Source of the DNA: Ilumatobacter sp.
GTDB taxonomy: Bacteria > Actinomycetota > Acidimicrobiia > Acidimicrobiales > Ilumatobacteraceae
DNA: 64,000 bases
Direction: 5' to 3'
Assembly (NCBI RefSeq): GCF_030065885.1
Contig: NZ_JASJCS010000016.1
Location: 1-64,000 of the forward strand
Part shown: one piece after another, positions 34,134 to 43,199 of the stretch
Layout of the letters: every line of letters starts with the position of its first letter
Numbering within the stretch: the stretch's first letter is position 1
Notes under the pieces: generated by a model
What the model was told of the DNA's origin: nothing
The model's input: only the letters and a program-made list of their open reading frames with translations
Database searches by the model: none
Program-made: the position numbers and the translations under genes

Positions 34134-35174
34134 TCACCACGAGTTCTGACAGGAGGCGGATACCGGATGGTCATGACGCAGGGGCCCGTGGCCGGTGTGC
34201 ACCGCTTGGGCGCGATCGACCCACCGCAGCACCCTGAGTGCTCGAAGAGTGTTCCACCGGGACGGGCCGCCGGTCGTCTCCATGTCGAACCAGACTCGGC
34301 CGGCGTGCTTCTGCTGGACTGGCCACCGGCCGTCCCTGTGGCGCCGGCGGAGAAGTGTGTCGAGTGCGTCCTGGAACCGTTCGTCCCAGGGCGCATCGGT
34401 TGACGCGAAGTGATCGAGCCCCCGAAGGATGTCGAAGCGCCACCTGGGCGGGAATGACAAGCGAGTGACCACCTGGTCGACCACCTCGCCGGTTCGATGC
34501 GACCTGTACAAGTGGTGGGCGAGGAAGAACTCCCGTCCGCCGTCGAGTGCCGCAGCAAGGGCACTCTGCCGGCGCCGACCAACGCGCCGAGCCTCGGCGA
34601 GCGCCTCGAGAGCCGAGATCGACGTGTGGAAGGAGCTGTGTTGGTCACCGAAGCGGACGGTCTGACAGTTCCAGCCGCCGTCGGCGAGTTGGTTGTCGAG
34701 CAACCATGCGATGGCTTCGTCGACCCTGGGATCGTCCACGCCGAAGTAGCAGGCCAGCGCAACGTACATCGAGGTGATGCATGCTTCGGGCAGGTCAATG
34801 GTCACGGCCGCGGTCAGCCCGCCGTCGAAGTAGCGCGCTCCGTCCCAGAGCTTGTTGACCCCCCGGCGAGCGTCAGGATCGGTCGGGTCCAGTCCGCACC
34901 TTCGCAGGAGCAGAAGCGTGTAGGTGGTCGATGTCCACTTCGGGCCGTAGAGCCCACCGCCCCACGTGCCGTCAGGCGCTTGGAGCCCAAGGAGGCGACC
35001 GCCCCAGCCGGTGCTTGACACGGCCGCCCGGTCGCGGGTGTAGGCGTCTTGCGGCTGGTCGAGCAGGTCGCGTCGGGTCTGCCAGCGAATCGCCGCGTCG
35101 CCGTCGAGCAGCCACGGAATCTGCGCCTCGATCTCTGCCGCACGCGGCCCGGAGGACGGTGGTTCCGGCCCCAT
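34134..35174 (-). CDS. Squalene-cyclase-like (alpha/alpha barrel) repeat protein
   Basis: A 346-residue protein with several helical repeats of the prenyltransferase/squalene oxidase type. QW-like signatures are QAPDGTWGG (about residue 65), NQLADGGWNCQTVRF (about 145) and RHRDGRWPVQQ (about 290). It lacks the DXDD motif of true squalene-hopene cyclases, so a cyclase activity is not supported. The ATG at 35174 was chosen; a GTG at 35201 is also possible. It follows the TIR/WD40 gene in the same direction, with a 207-nt gap. Confidence 0.65.
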   Translation of the reverse strand: MGPEPPSSGPRAAEIEAQIPWLLDGDAAIRWQTRRDLLDQPQDAYTRDRAAVSSTGWGGRLLGLQAPDGTWGGGLYGPKWTSTTYTLLLLRRCGLDPTDPDARRGVNKLWDGARYFDGGLTAAVTIDLPEACITSMYVALACYFGVDDPRVDEAIAWLLDNQLADGGWNCQTVRFGDQHSSFHTSISALEALAEARRVGRRRQSALAAALDGGREFFLAHHLYRSHRTGEVVDQVVTRLSFPPRWRFDILRGLDHFASTDAPWDERFQDALDTLLRRRHRDGRWPVQQKHAGRVWFDMETTGGPSRWNTLRALRVLRWVDRAQAVHTGHGPLRHDHPVSASCQNSW

Positions 35175-35381
35175 CTCGTGATTGCCTGCGACCACGACCA
35201 CGTGTGTACTCGCTACTGCCCCGACCTCACCAGGGCCAAAGGGCTACCGGCGCTGCAACGTGGAACCCGGGCCGCGGCTCGGTCTTGATCGAGCGGCACC
35301 TGACCGGTGCTCGCTCCGGTACCGCTGGACAGGATCCCTCGGGCACGACGAGCCGATCTGTCGCTCCAGTCGTGGGCGCCG

Positions 35382-38273
35382 TCACGCCGTCGCTGGGTGG
35401 TCCGGGCAGCTCGCGTGGTAATCGGCGTCGCGGAAGTACCGGCTCCACTCGTCCTCGGTCATGTTGCGTCCGGCCACGTCGCACGCGATCTCCTTCCAGG
35501 TCTCGATGCGGAGATCCCAGAGACGCACGGCGCCATCGAGCCCACCGCTCACGAGCGCATCGCCACCGTCGGTGAAGGACAAGCTGATGCGACCGCCGTC
35601 GCTCGTGGAGTCCTGCGCGACGAATGGCCCGCCGAACGACCGCTGGGCGTCGCGGTCCCAGAGCGAGATGTGCGGGCCGACGGTCCACGCCATGAGGTGC
35701 CCGTCGTCGCTGTAGTCGATCGCAGTCGGCATGAACGCACCCTCTCCGACGTAGGGCACACCGATCTGCTCGCCCGTTGCCGGATTCCATTCCGTCACCG
35801 TGTTGTACGCAGCAGCAACCGCTTCTCCGTCGGGATCGAATGCGACGTCCCAGGCTTCCCGGACCAGATCGAGTGGCTCGCCGACAGCATCGCCGTCGCG
35901 AATCGTCCAGACCCGCGCTGGTGCTCCGCCCACGGCGAGCATCGAACCATCACGACTGAACTCGAGCGGCCCGCTGAACCCGGTCGCGAGCGTCGTCGTC
36001 CGCTGAAGCGACTCGACGTCCCACAGGTACACGTTCGCTTCGCCGTACTCGAGGGTGCTCGCCGTGGCCAGCAGGGTGCCATCAGGGCTGAAAGCGACTC
36101 CGTCGACCCAGTTGTCGTGAGCGATGGGGGCTCCGATCGGCGTGCCGTCGACCCCGGACCAGAGCCGCACCGTCTTGTCCCTGGATCCTGACGCGGCCAG
36201 CGTCCCGTCGACGCTCAGCGCGACGCTGATGACACCGTCCTCGTGGCCGATCAGTTCAGTCCTTGTGATCGGGTCGGTGGTCATGTCCCACAGCCACAGC
36301 TCGCCGCCCTGCCCTCCCGACAGCAGGCGTGCCCCGTCGTCGGAGGCGTCGACCGCGAGGACTGCGTCACGATGCTCGCCGATCGTCCGTCCGAATGATT
36401 GCCCACCGCGCAAGGACCGGAAGACGACCGAGCCGTCGACACGGCCGGCGATGAGCAGGTTCCCGTTCTCGGCGAACCGGAGTGGGCGGACACCACCGAG
36501 TACGCCATCCTCCGTCGATGTCTCTCCGGTCGAGAGATCGGTGATGGTCAAGCGTTCCTGGTCCCACGCTGCGACACGTCGCAGCTCTGGTTCGACCGCG
36601 ACGCTGGCACCCGAGTGGCAACCGGTGACTTCTGCGCGATCACCGGTCGTCGCTGCGAACACCGCAACCGCTCCACACGATCCGAACTTCACGGCCACGA
36701 CGTCGCCGTTCGGGCTGAAGACCGGATGCTTGAAGCTCAGGAAGTCCTCGTGCGACTCGTAGAAGGTCATGAGGTGCTCGAGCGTGGTCGCATCGAACAA
36801 GCTGATCCCGGGCATCGAGGCGACCACCACGTACCTGTCGAGCGGGTCGAATGCGACCGACAGTGTCAGGGGAGACACCTCCCCGGCCGCGAGCAGCACG
36901 CCCGTATCCGTCTCCCAGAGCCCGAGCGCTCCGTCGTTGGTCGATGCGACGACGCGTGAGCCGTCCGAGCTCACCGAGACCGAGTCGACTCGGGGCACGT
37001 CGATCGACGCCAACTCGCTACCGGTGATGACGTCCCACAGTCGGATTCGATCCATGTCGTCGACGGCGATCGTGGTGCCGTCGCGGCTCATCGACAGCTG
37101 CAGCACGACCGTCTCGTTGGACGCCTCGAACTCGGCGATCGACGATCGCGTTGCTACGTCCCACACGACGATCCGGCCGTCGTCGCCGATGGATGCCAAG
37201 GTGCCGGCGTCCGAGACAGCCGTGAGCGCTGTCACCTCGTCGGTGTGTTCGGTCCGCACGACGATGCTCTCGGTGTCGGTGACCAGGCTGGAGAACAAGG
37301 CGTTGGCCGCATCGGGGGTAGGTCGAATGTGGTACGCCTCGAGGCCCAACAGCAAGGCGAGGTCGCGCCTGCTCTCCCGGGCGAGCAGAGACTCCGCGGC
37401 CAGCCGTCGCGACTCGGCGATCTCGGCCTCGTTCGTCGCCCGTGCCGTCTCGGCCTCCGCGATGTCGCGCTGCTCGAGAGCGTCGGCTTCGGCAGCAACG
37501 GCACGGGTGGCCTCGTCGCTGGCTCGCTGCGCCTCGGCGTTCGCTCGGTCGGCTTCATCGTTGGCCCGCTCGGCTTCACGGTCGGCGCGACGCGCGTTGG
37601 CGAGTGCGATCAAGCCCGCCGACGCAGCCACGACGGCAAGCAGCACCAAGCCCGTGACCGCCACGCGCCGAAGCCGCTGTGAGTGCCTGTGGCGCCGGAT
37701 GTCCTCGCCCTCGAGTTCGTCCTTGGGAATGCCGTGGATCGGCGCGGCGATGCTCGCTACGGCATCACGGAAACCCGAGTGGCGCAGATCGAGTTGCGGC
37801 TCGTCCTTGGCCCAGCGAACATCGACGAACTTGGGCTCATCCGCAAACGCTCCGCGGAGGGCGCTCGGCACGGCGGTGGATCGCTCCCAGTCGATGCCGT
37901 TGCGTTCATCGTCCCACTCGAACTCACCTTCGGTGACGACGGGAATGATGTGACCCGACGGATGCGTCTTCTTCCAGTGCTCGATCTCCCGCCCAACCCA
38001 CTTCGACGACGCTGCCTCCGTCGAACAGAGGACCACGAACCACTCGGACGAGTCGAGCGCCGCGCACACCGATCCCCACAGATCGGGGGTGGCCGACAGA
38101 CCGGTCTCATCGCGGAAGACGGTGAGCGCAGTTCGCCGGTTCCACGGTTTGGCCAGCCGGCGGAGACCGCGTTGCAGCGCCGGTGCGAGGCGCCCGTCCG
38201 CGGCGTGGCTGTAGGAGAGGAACGCGTCATACCGCGCACGTCGTGACGCGGGAAGACCTCGAACGTCGGGCAT
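35382..38273 (-). CDS. TIR domain, transmembrane, WD40-repeat protein
   Basis: A 963-residue protein. Residues 14-150 form a TIR domain (RYDAFLSYSHAADGRLAPAL, then SSEWFVVLCSTEAASSKWVGREIEHWKK) with the expected catalytic glutamate at E96, as in NAD-cleaving TIRs. One membrane segment follows (about 203-226), then an Ala/Glu/Arg-rich coiled coil (227-300) and WD40 repeats from about 330 to 925, shown by repeated blocks such as LWDMTTDPITRTELIGHEDGV and DKTVRLWSGVDG. The last part ends WSRYFRDADYHASCPDHPA, a tail seen in other actinobacterial WD40 proteins. ATG 38273 has GGAGGG upstream. TIR plus sensor repeats suggests a signalling or defence receptor; this is inference. Confidence 0.88.
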   Translation of the reverse strand: MPDVRGLPASRRARYDAFLSYSHAADGRLAPALQRGLRRLAKPWNRRTALTVFRDETGLSATPDLWGSVCAALDSSEWFVVLCSTEAASSKWVGREIEHWKKTHPSGHIIPVVTEGEFEWDDERNGIDWERSTAVPSALRGAFADEPKFVDVRWAKDEPQLDLRHSGFRDAVASIAAPIHGIPKDELEGEDIRRHRHSQRLRRVAVTGLVLLAVVAASAGLIALANARRADREAERANDEADRANAEAQRASDEATRAVAAEADALEQRDIAEAETARATNEAEIAESRRLAAESLLARESRRDLALLLGLEAYHIRPTPDAANALFSSLVTDTESIVVRTEHTDEVTALTAVSDAGTLASIGDDGRIVVWDVATRSSIAEFEASNETVVLQLSMSRDGTTIAVDDMDRIRLWDVITGSELASIDVPRVDSVSVSSDGSRVVASTNDGALGLWETDTGVLLAAGEVSPLTLSVAFDPLDRYVVVASMPGISLFDATTLEHLMTFYESHEDFLSFKHPVFSPNGDVVAVKFGSCGAVAVFAATTGDRAEVTGCHSGASVAVEPELRRVAAWDQERLTITDLSTGETSTEDGVLGGVRPLRFAENGNLLIAGRVDGSVVFRSLRGGQSFGRTIGEHRDAVLAVDASDDGARLLSGGQGGELWLWDMTTDPITRTELIGHEDGVISVALSVDGTLAASGSRDKTVRLWSGVDGTPIGAPIAHDNWVDGVAFSPDGTLLATASTLEYGEANVYLWDVESLQRTTTLATGFSGPLEFSRDGSMLAVGGAPARVWTIRDGDAVGEPLDLVREAWDVAFDPDGEAVAAAYNTVTEWNPATGEQIGVPYVGEGAFMPTAIDYSDDGHLMAWTVGPHISLWDRDAQRSFGGPFVAQDSTSDGGRISLSFTDGGDALVSGGLDGAVRLWDLRIETWKEIACDVAGRNMTEDEWSRYFRDADYHASCPDHPATA

Positions 38274-38402
38274 CGGAAGCCCCTCCATGTTCAGTGTCCC
38301 CCACCGAGGAGAGCTCACCTAGGGCTGAAGGACTCGTTCGCGGACCCGCGCCGTGGTTCCCGACTGTGGGACGGCCGCCCCTCGAGCAACCGGCCCGAGC
38401 GC

Positions 38403-38888
38403 CTAGCAGTTGTGGATCGTGGTGCTCCAATCGATGATGACGCGCACCTTCTGCAGCGAGTAGATCTTCGAGTAGCCGTAGCTGCCGTTCAGATAGATCT
38501 CGGTGAAGACGAAGGCGTTCTCGACCGCACCGGTGTTGTCGTAGTTGATGACGGACGTGTTCGGGCGCGTGCCGCTCTTCCACATCGTGACGTGACCGGG
38601 CTGACCACCCGTCGGGATGACGGCGACGTTCGCACCGAGCGCCTCATGGCAGGTCTGGAATCCGTTACCCCAGTTGATCGTGCGGGTCTGGCCCGGATAG
38701 ACGGTGAAGTCCGCAATACGCTCGGGCTTGCTGAGCACCCCGATGTACCGGGCATTCGCCGCCGACGAGCTGGCGCTGGCGAAGTTCACGCTCAGCGACC
38801 CGGCGAGCGCTCCGATGCCGAGGAGCAGGGCGGCGATGCCGCCCATGAACAGGTTGCGCGGTCCCCTCTTGGGATAGATGCTCTCCAT
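38403..38888 (-). CDS. Hypothetical membrane-anchored protein
   Basis: A 161-residue protein that I do not recognise. A basic start MESIYPKRGPRNLF is followed by a hydrophobic segment (about 15-42, GGIAALLLGIGALAGSLSVNFASASSSA), probably a signal peptide or anchor. The mature part is rich in Tyr, Asn and Gly, with a late pair of segments VFTEIYLNGSYGYSKIYSLQKVRVIIDW and a final cysteine. It lies upstream of the TIR/WD40 gene in the same direction (129 nt apart), so the two could be cotranscribed. Confidence 0.62.
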   Translation of the reverse strand: MESIYPKRGPRNLFMGGIAALLLGIGALAGSLSVNFASASSSAANARYIGVLSKPERIADFTVYPGQTRTINWGNGFQTCHEALGANVAVIPTGGQPGHVTMWKSGTRPNTSVINYDNTGAVENAFVFTEIYLNGSYGYSKIYSLQKVRVIIDWSTTIHNC

Positions 38889-39165
38889 GATCCCTCCTCA
38901 TGGGTTCTCGGGAGATGACATACGACGTTCATATGCGCGCGTCGTTGCTTCTCGATAGAGACGGAGGTCTCTTCGACCCGCGTCGACGATCACCACGAAT
39001 CAAGAACGTCGCTGCATTGATCGAGCGACCGGATCGGGCACGTCGCGCAGCAACCCGAACCGTCGAGTGCCGAGCGCCCCTGCCGATCGGAGCGCCTCGT
39101 CGGCATCGGATGTGACCGGCGGGGGGAGGCATCGCACCGTCCACTCCTTCGCGAGCGTCGTCCAC

Positions 39166-39921
39166 TCAGGCGGGTGGGTGGCCGACGGCGAGCAGGTAGC
39201 GCGGCTCCTGACCGTCCGGGAGTTGCAGCACACCGCCGACCGCTTCGTCGTCGAATGCACCGATCGGCACCGCGATGAGGCCGATCGCGACTGCCTGGAG
39301 CAGCAGGTTCTGTGCTGCGTGCCCGGCTTCGAGGTCCGCGTAGCGCGGTGCTCGGTCGCCGTACTTGGCGGCGGTTCGCGCCGGCACCACGATCACCGCG
39401 ACGACCAGCGGCGCCCGTCCGACGGCCTCCTGATCGAGGGCGGCGGCCATCAGGTCGGCACGCAGATCGCGCTCGGCTGTCGACTCGGCCCGGTGACCGT
39501 CCGGGACGTACCGCATCGCCCCGCTGGACGTCATCGCATACAGCTCGAGCGGATACAGCGCACCTGCGGACGGTGCGGTGCGCCCGCCCCAGTCCGCGGT
39601 GATGCCCTGCGCGGCCCAGAGCAGCTGACCGACCTCGGCGACCGTCAGCGGGTCGGCACCGAACTCTCGGCCCGATCGCCGACGCCGCAGCGTGACCTCG
39701 AGCGGAAGCGTGCTCTCGGTCGGTGACGGGAAGTCGACCACTGACGATGGGCTCATCGAGGGTGGCACGGCATCCTCCTCTCGTTCGGTGGTGCGGCAGC
39801 CCGCGGCGGCGGGCGACGCGATCAGGGCGCCGAGTCCGCCGATCACGAACCGTCTCGTGACCCGACGGCCCGCCGGCCCCACGTCGGCGCCCGCCCGCGG
39901 CGAGTAGGGCGCACTGGCCAT
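39166..39921 (-). CDS. Exported SagB-like nitroreductase-family protein
   Basis: A 251-residue protein of the nitroreductase fold in the SagB/ThcOx subgroup. The family signature is clear: PLEVTLRRRRSGREF, LSQLLWAAQG-like VGQLLWAAQGIT, then TAPSAGALYPLELY, and a late GHAAQNLLLQAVAIGLIAVPIGAFDD. The N-terminus holds a twin-arginine motif RRFVIGG and a lipobox-like AAAGC, so the protein is probably exported folded with its FMN and anchored as a lipoprotein. SagB proteins modify thiazole/oxazole peptides, but no partner cyclodehydratase is adjacent. The ATG is at 39921. Confidence 0.82.
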   Translation of the reverse strand: MASAPYSPRAGADVGPAGRRVTRRFVIGGLGALIASPAAAGCRTTEREEDAVPPSMSPSSVVDFPSPTESTLPLEVTLRRRRSGREFGADPLTVAEVGQLLWAAQGITADWGGRTAPSAGALYPLELYAMTSSGAMRYVPDGHRAESTAERDLRADLMAAALDQEAVGRAPLVVAVIVVPARTAAKYGDRAPRYADLEAGHAAQNLLLQAVAIGLIAVPIGAFDDEAVGGVLQLPDGQEPRYLLAVGHPPA

Positions 39922-40090
39922 ACCTCGATCCCCGCGCAACGCGGCGATACGGGATAGGGCCCATGGTCCCTCGCCCGACCGACGCGAGTTCGACCATGCG
40001 ACTGCAACCGGACCGCCGCGCATAATGGACTCATCACGAACGACGGGGCCCGACGGCCGTCGCCCCCCGCACGTCATGGAGGAGAGAGGC

Positions 40091-41584
40091 ATGGGCACGC
40101 AGATCGCGGCGGAGGACCTCACGTGGCTGCTGATGGATCGGCCGAACAACCTCATGCAGGTCAACGGCCTCATGGGCTTCGACGAGCTCCCGGACTTCGA
40201 GACCTTCCGCGACCTGATCATGGAGCGCATGGTCGGGAAGTACCGCATCCTGTCGCAGGTCGCGGTCGAGCGGGACGGCGTCTGGATGTGGGAGGACGAT
40301 CCCGACTTCACCATCGACCGGCACGTCCGCCGGGTGGTCCTCGACGACGCCGGCATCGAAGCGGTCAACGCGTACGTCTCCGACCAGTTCTCGGTGCCGT
40401 TCGACCGGTCCCACCCGCTGTGGGAGCTGAACCTCGTCTCCGGGCCGGACGACGACGGGAAGGGCGGGTACCTGTACAGCCGGTTCCACCACGGGATCGG
40501 TGACGGCATCCGCCTGGTGCAGATGCTCATCGGGACCTGCGACCCAGCCGACGGCGCCACACCGACCGCGGTCGGACGCAACACCGCCGGCGAGCACCAC
40601 CATCCGCTCGAACGCGTGCTCCACGTCGTCGAGCACGCGGTCACCGACACGCTCGACTACGTGGGTCACGCCGGTCAGGCGGCCGCCGCGGCCGGGCGGA
40701 GTCTGGTGTCGACGACGAACCCGCTGGACCTCGCGCACCACGTCGGCCACGCCCTCGACCTGGTCCGCCATCCCGTCAAGCTGATCGACGCGCTGACCGG
40801 GATCGCCTCGGTCGACAACGAGGTGGCCAACTCCTGGCGCGAGATCGGGCGGATGTTGCTGTCGGACGGCCACGACGCCGAGGCGTGGAGCGGGCACACG
40901 GGCGTCGACAAGTCGGTCGCCTGGATCGAAGGGTTCCCGCTCGACGGCATCCGCGCCGCAGCGAAGGCCCGCGACGCGACCATCAACGACGTGCTCATCG
41001 CCGCGGTCTCACTGGCGCTCACCGACTACCTCGACGAGCGCGGCGTCAGCGACGTCAGCGACCTGTCGTGGATGATGCCGGTCTCGCTGCAACCGATCGA
41101 CGGCGGGCTGCCCGCCGAGCTCGGCAACCACTTCGTCGTCGTCATGCTCTCGATGCCGCTCGGCATCCGCGACCCGGGTGCGCTCGTCGACGAGCTCCAC
41201 CAGCGCACGACGCGGCTCAAGCACTCCGTCGAGCCGCTCGTCGCGTTCGGCTTCCAGCGGGTCGTCGCCGAGTCACCGTCCGCCGTCGCCCGCCGTGTCA
41301 CCGACTACTTCGCCGGCAAGACGATCGGTGTGTTGAGCAACGTCCCCGGCCCACGGGTCGGGTTGACGATGGCGGGCGCACCGGTGCGGTCGATCCTCGG
41401 GTGGGTCCCCACGTCGGGGGACCAGCCACTCGGCGTCTGTCTGTTCAGCTACGACGGCACGGTCAACGTCGGCGTCGCGACCGACTCCCGCATGATCCCC
41501 GACCCGTTGCACCTCGCCGAGCTCGTCGAGCGTCATCTCGGAGCGCTCGTCGACGCCCCGGAGGACAGCGCCCACTCATCTTGA
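40091..41584 (+). CDS. Wax ester synthase/diacylglycerol acyltransferase family protein
   Basis: A 497-residue enzyme of the WS/DGAT family, which transfers acyl groups from acyl-CoA to fatty alcohols or diacylglycerol. The catalytic HHxxxDG motif is complete at residues 133-139 (RFHHGIGDGIRL). The C-terminal domain has the ELGNHFVVVMLSMPLG and SNVPGPR motifs typical of the family. A GGAGGAGAG ribosome binding site precedes the ATG at 40091. It probably makes storage lipid or cell-surface esters. Neighbouring genes (PAP2 phosphatase, desaturase) fit lipid metabolism. Confidence 0.9.
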   Translation: MGTQIAAEDLTWLLMDRPNNLMQVNGLMGFDELPDFETFRDLIMERMVGKYRILSQVAVERDGVWMWEDDPDFTIDRHVRRVVLDDAGIEAVNAYVSDQFSVPFDRSHPLWELNLVSGPDDDGKGGYLYSRFHHGIGDGIRLVQMLIGTCDPADGATPTAVGRNTAGEHHHPLERVLHVVEHAVTDTLDYVGHAGQAAAAAGRSLVSTTNPLDLAHHVGHALDLVRHPVKLIDALTGIASVDNEVANSWREIGRMLLSDGHDAEAWSGHTGVDKSVAWIEGFPLDGIRAAAKARDATINDVLIAAVSLALTDYLDERGVSDVSDLSWMMPVSLQPIDGGLPAELGNHFVVVMLSMPLGIRDPGALVDELHQRTTRLKHSVEPLVAFGFQRVVAESPSAVARRVTDYFAGKTIGVLSNVPGPRVGLTMAGAPVRSILGWVPTSGDQPLGVCLFSYDGTVNVGVATDSRMIPDPLHLAELVERHLGALVDAPEDSAHSS

Positions 41585-41694
41585 GCGCCTCTGTGCTCGG
41601 TCCTGGCCTCGGAGCGACTTCGGGCGACGCGGGTCGGGTGCATCGTCGTTCGACGCCCGACCGGTCGCAGTCGTGGTCGAATCCGGCAGCCTCG

Positions 41695-42372
41695 TCAACG
41701 CCCGATGCGGTCCCCGACCCGGTCGCCGGCCACGACCCGGAGCGCCAGTGCTGCCGCCATGGCACCGATGATCGCACCGGCGACCGCGTCGCTGAGCCAG
41801 TGCACGCCCTGGATCGCGCTGGCCGTCGCCGTGCAGGGGATCGGCACCAGGCACCCCACGGCCCGTCGCCGCCGCCCCGACCGGTCGGCGTAGCCGGCTG
41901 CCGTGCCCCAGACAACCGTCGTGCCGAGCGCGTGCCCGGACGGGTAGCTGCGGCTGGTGTGCTCACCACGGACGTCGACCTGCGTCTCGCTCGGTCGGTC
42001 ACGGTCGACGATCTCCTTCGCGACCGGCTGCACCACCAGCATCGCCACCAGGCAGATGACCACGGCGGCAACTCCGCGGCGGCCATGGCGGTGGATGAGC
42101 CAGGCCGCCGGCGCGATGCCGACGACGATGTTGGCCTCCGTGCCGGTGACGGCGCGGACCGCGCTGCCGAACGCCGGAACCGGTTGCCCGAACTGCTGGA
42201 ACCACTCGATGATCGCCACCTCGCCGGGCAGTGCACCGTCGGCGACCATCACGACCACCGTCAGCGCGACGAGCAGGACCAGCGAGGCGCCCCAGATGAC
42301 GGCCTGGCGTGATCGCATCGACTCCAGGATGGCCGGTGAACGGCCGCATCGACGTCGTCCCTGACGCGCCAC
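41695..42372 (-). CDS. PAP2-family phosphatase with altered third motif
   Basis: A 225-residue membrane protein with five or six hydrophobic segments. Motif 1 is present (KEIVDRDRP, residues 119-127), motif 2 is SYPSGHA (143-148), and motif 3 has the histidine and aspartate H191 and D195 in QGVHWLSD. The arginine normally found two residues into motif 3 (S-R-x5-H) is replaced by serine (A184-S185). Family members remove phosphate from lipids such as phosphatidate or undecaprenyl pyrophosphate. The missing arginine may reduce or change activity. A start at 42318 (MRSRQAVIWG) is also plausible. Confidence 0.82.
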   Translation of the reverse strand: MARQGRRRCGRSPAILESMRSRQAVIWGASLVLLVALTVVVMVADGALPGEVAIIEWFQQFGQPVPAFGSAVRAVTGTEANIVVGIAPAAWLIHRHGRRGVAAVVICLVAMLVVQPVAKEIVDRDRPSETQVDVRGEHTSRSYPSGHALGTTVVWGTAAGYADRSGRRRRAVGCLVPIPCTATASAIQGVHWLSDAVAGAIIGAMAAALALRVVAGDRVGDRIGR

Positions 42373-42463
42373 GGTCTCGATTCGGCCGATCCCGACTCAC
42401 GTGCCGTAGCCGGCCGTCATGCCAAGGCTCGTGAGCGATCCGCGTCGACGGTGCTGCCGCCGG

Positions 42464-43081
42464 TCAGCGGGGCGACACGGCCACGCCCTCGGTGAACCAG
42501 CTCCATGGCTTCGGGCCGACTCCGTACCGCGCCTCGACCCGCTCGATCCGGAACCCGGCGGCCGCGACGAGCTCGACCGGGCGGCGGGTGAGGTGGCAAC
42601 CGCCGGCGAACAGCTTCTGGGCGGGCTCGATGCGGTGCTGCCAGCGGGCGATCCCGGCATCTGGCGACAGGCCGTGCTCGAGGAAGTGGAGGCGGCCGCC
42701 GGGCCGGAGGACGCGCCTGATCTCGGACAGTGCCTGCCCGACGTCGGGGATCGTGCACAACGTGAACGTCGACAGCGCGCCGTCGCAACTGTCGTCGTCG
42801 AGCTCGATCGACTCGCCGTGCAGCGAGACGTGCTCGACCGGGATCTCTGCGTCGGCGATCCGGCGGGCGGCGAGACGCCGGGCCGTGTCGGCTGGTTCGA
42901 CGGCGTAGACGAGCGTGACCTCGGGCGGGTAGGCGGGCATGTTCAGACCCGACCCGAACCCGACCTCGACGACCGTGCCGGACAAGCCGGCGGTGACCTG
43001 CGCGCGCCAGCGTGCGAGCTCGGCCGTACCGCACGCGCGGTCGACCAGCCGCGGCAACACGTGATCGCGATACAGGCCCAC
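42464..43081 (-). CDS. SAM-dependent methyltransferase (UbiE-like)
   Basis: A 205-residue class I methyltransferase. The SAM loop reads VVEVGFGSGLNMPAYP (about residue 40), followed by EP at the end of the second strand, and the DGALSTFTLCTIPDVGQALSEI segment. It ends in a hydrophobic region with WSWFTEGVAVSPR. Relatives include phosphatidylethanolamine N-methyltransferase-like and menaquinone/ubiquinone enzymes; the substrate is not decided. A GGGAGG site lies about 8 nt before the GTG at 43081; a longer in-frame reading from 43126 is less likely. Confidence 0.82.
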   Translation of the reverse strand: MGLYRDHVLPRLVDRACGTAELARWRAQVTAGLSGTVVEVGFGSGLNMPAYPPEVTLVYAVEPADTARRLAARRIADAEIPVEHVSLHGESIELDDDSCDGALSTFTLCTIPDVGQALSEIRRVLRPGGRLHFLEHGLSPDAGIARWQHRIEPAQKLFAGGCHLTRRPVELVAAAGFRIERVEARYGVGPKPWSWFTEGVAVSPR

Positions 43082-43199
43082 AGCGACACCTCCCGTCGGA
43101 GCCGATACGCGTCGGAGGCTATCCACAGGTCGCCGGCGACCCTGGTCTCGCTCGAGTGGTTAGCGTGGAGCGCAGGCCTCCCGACGAGGAGGACGCCGC

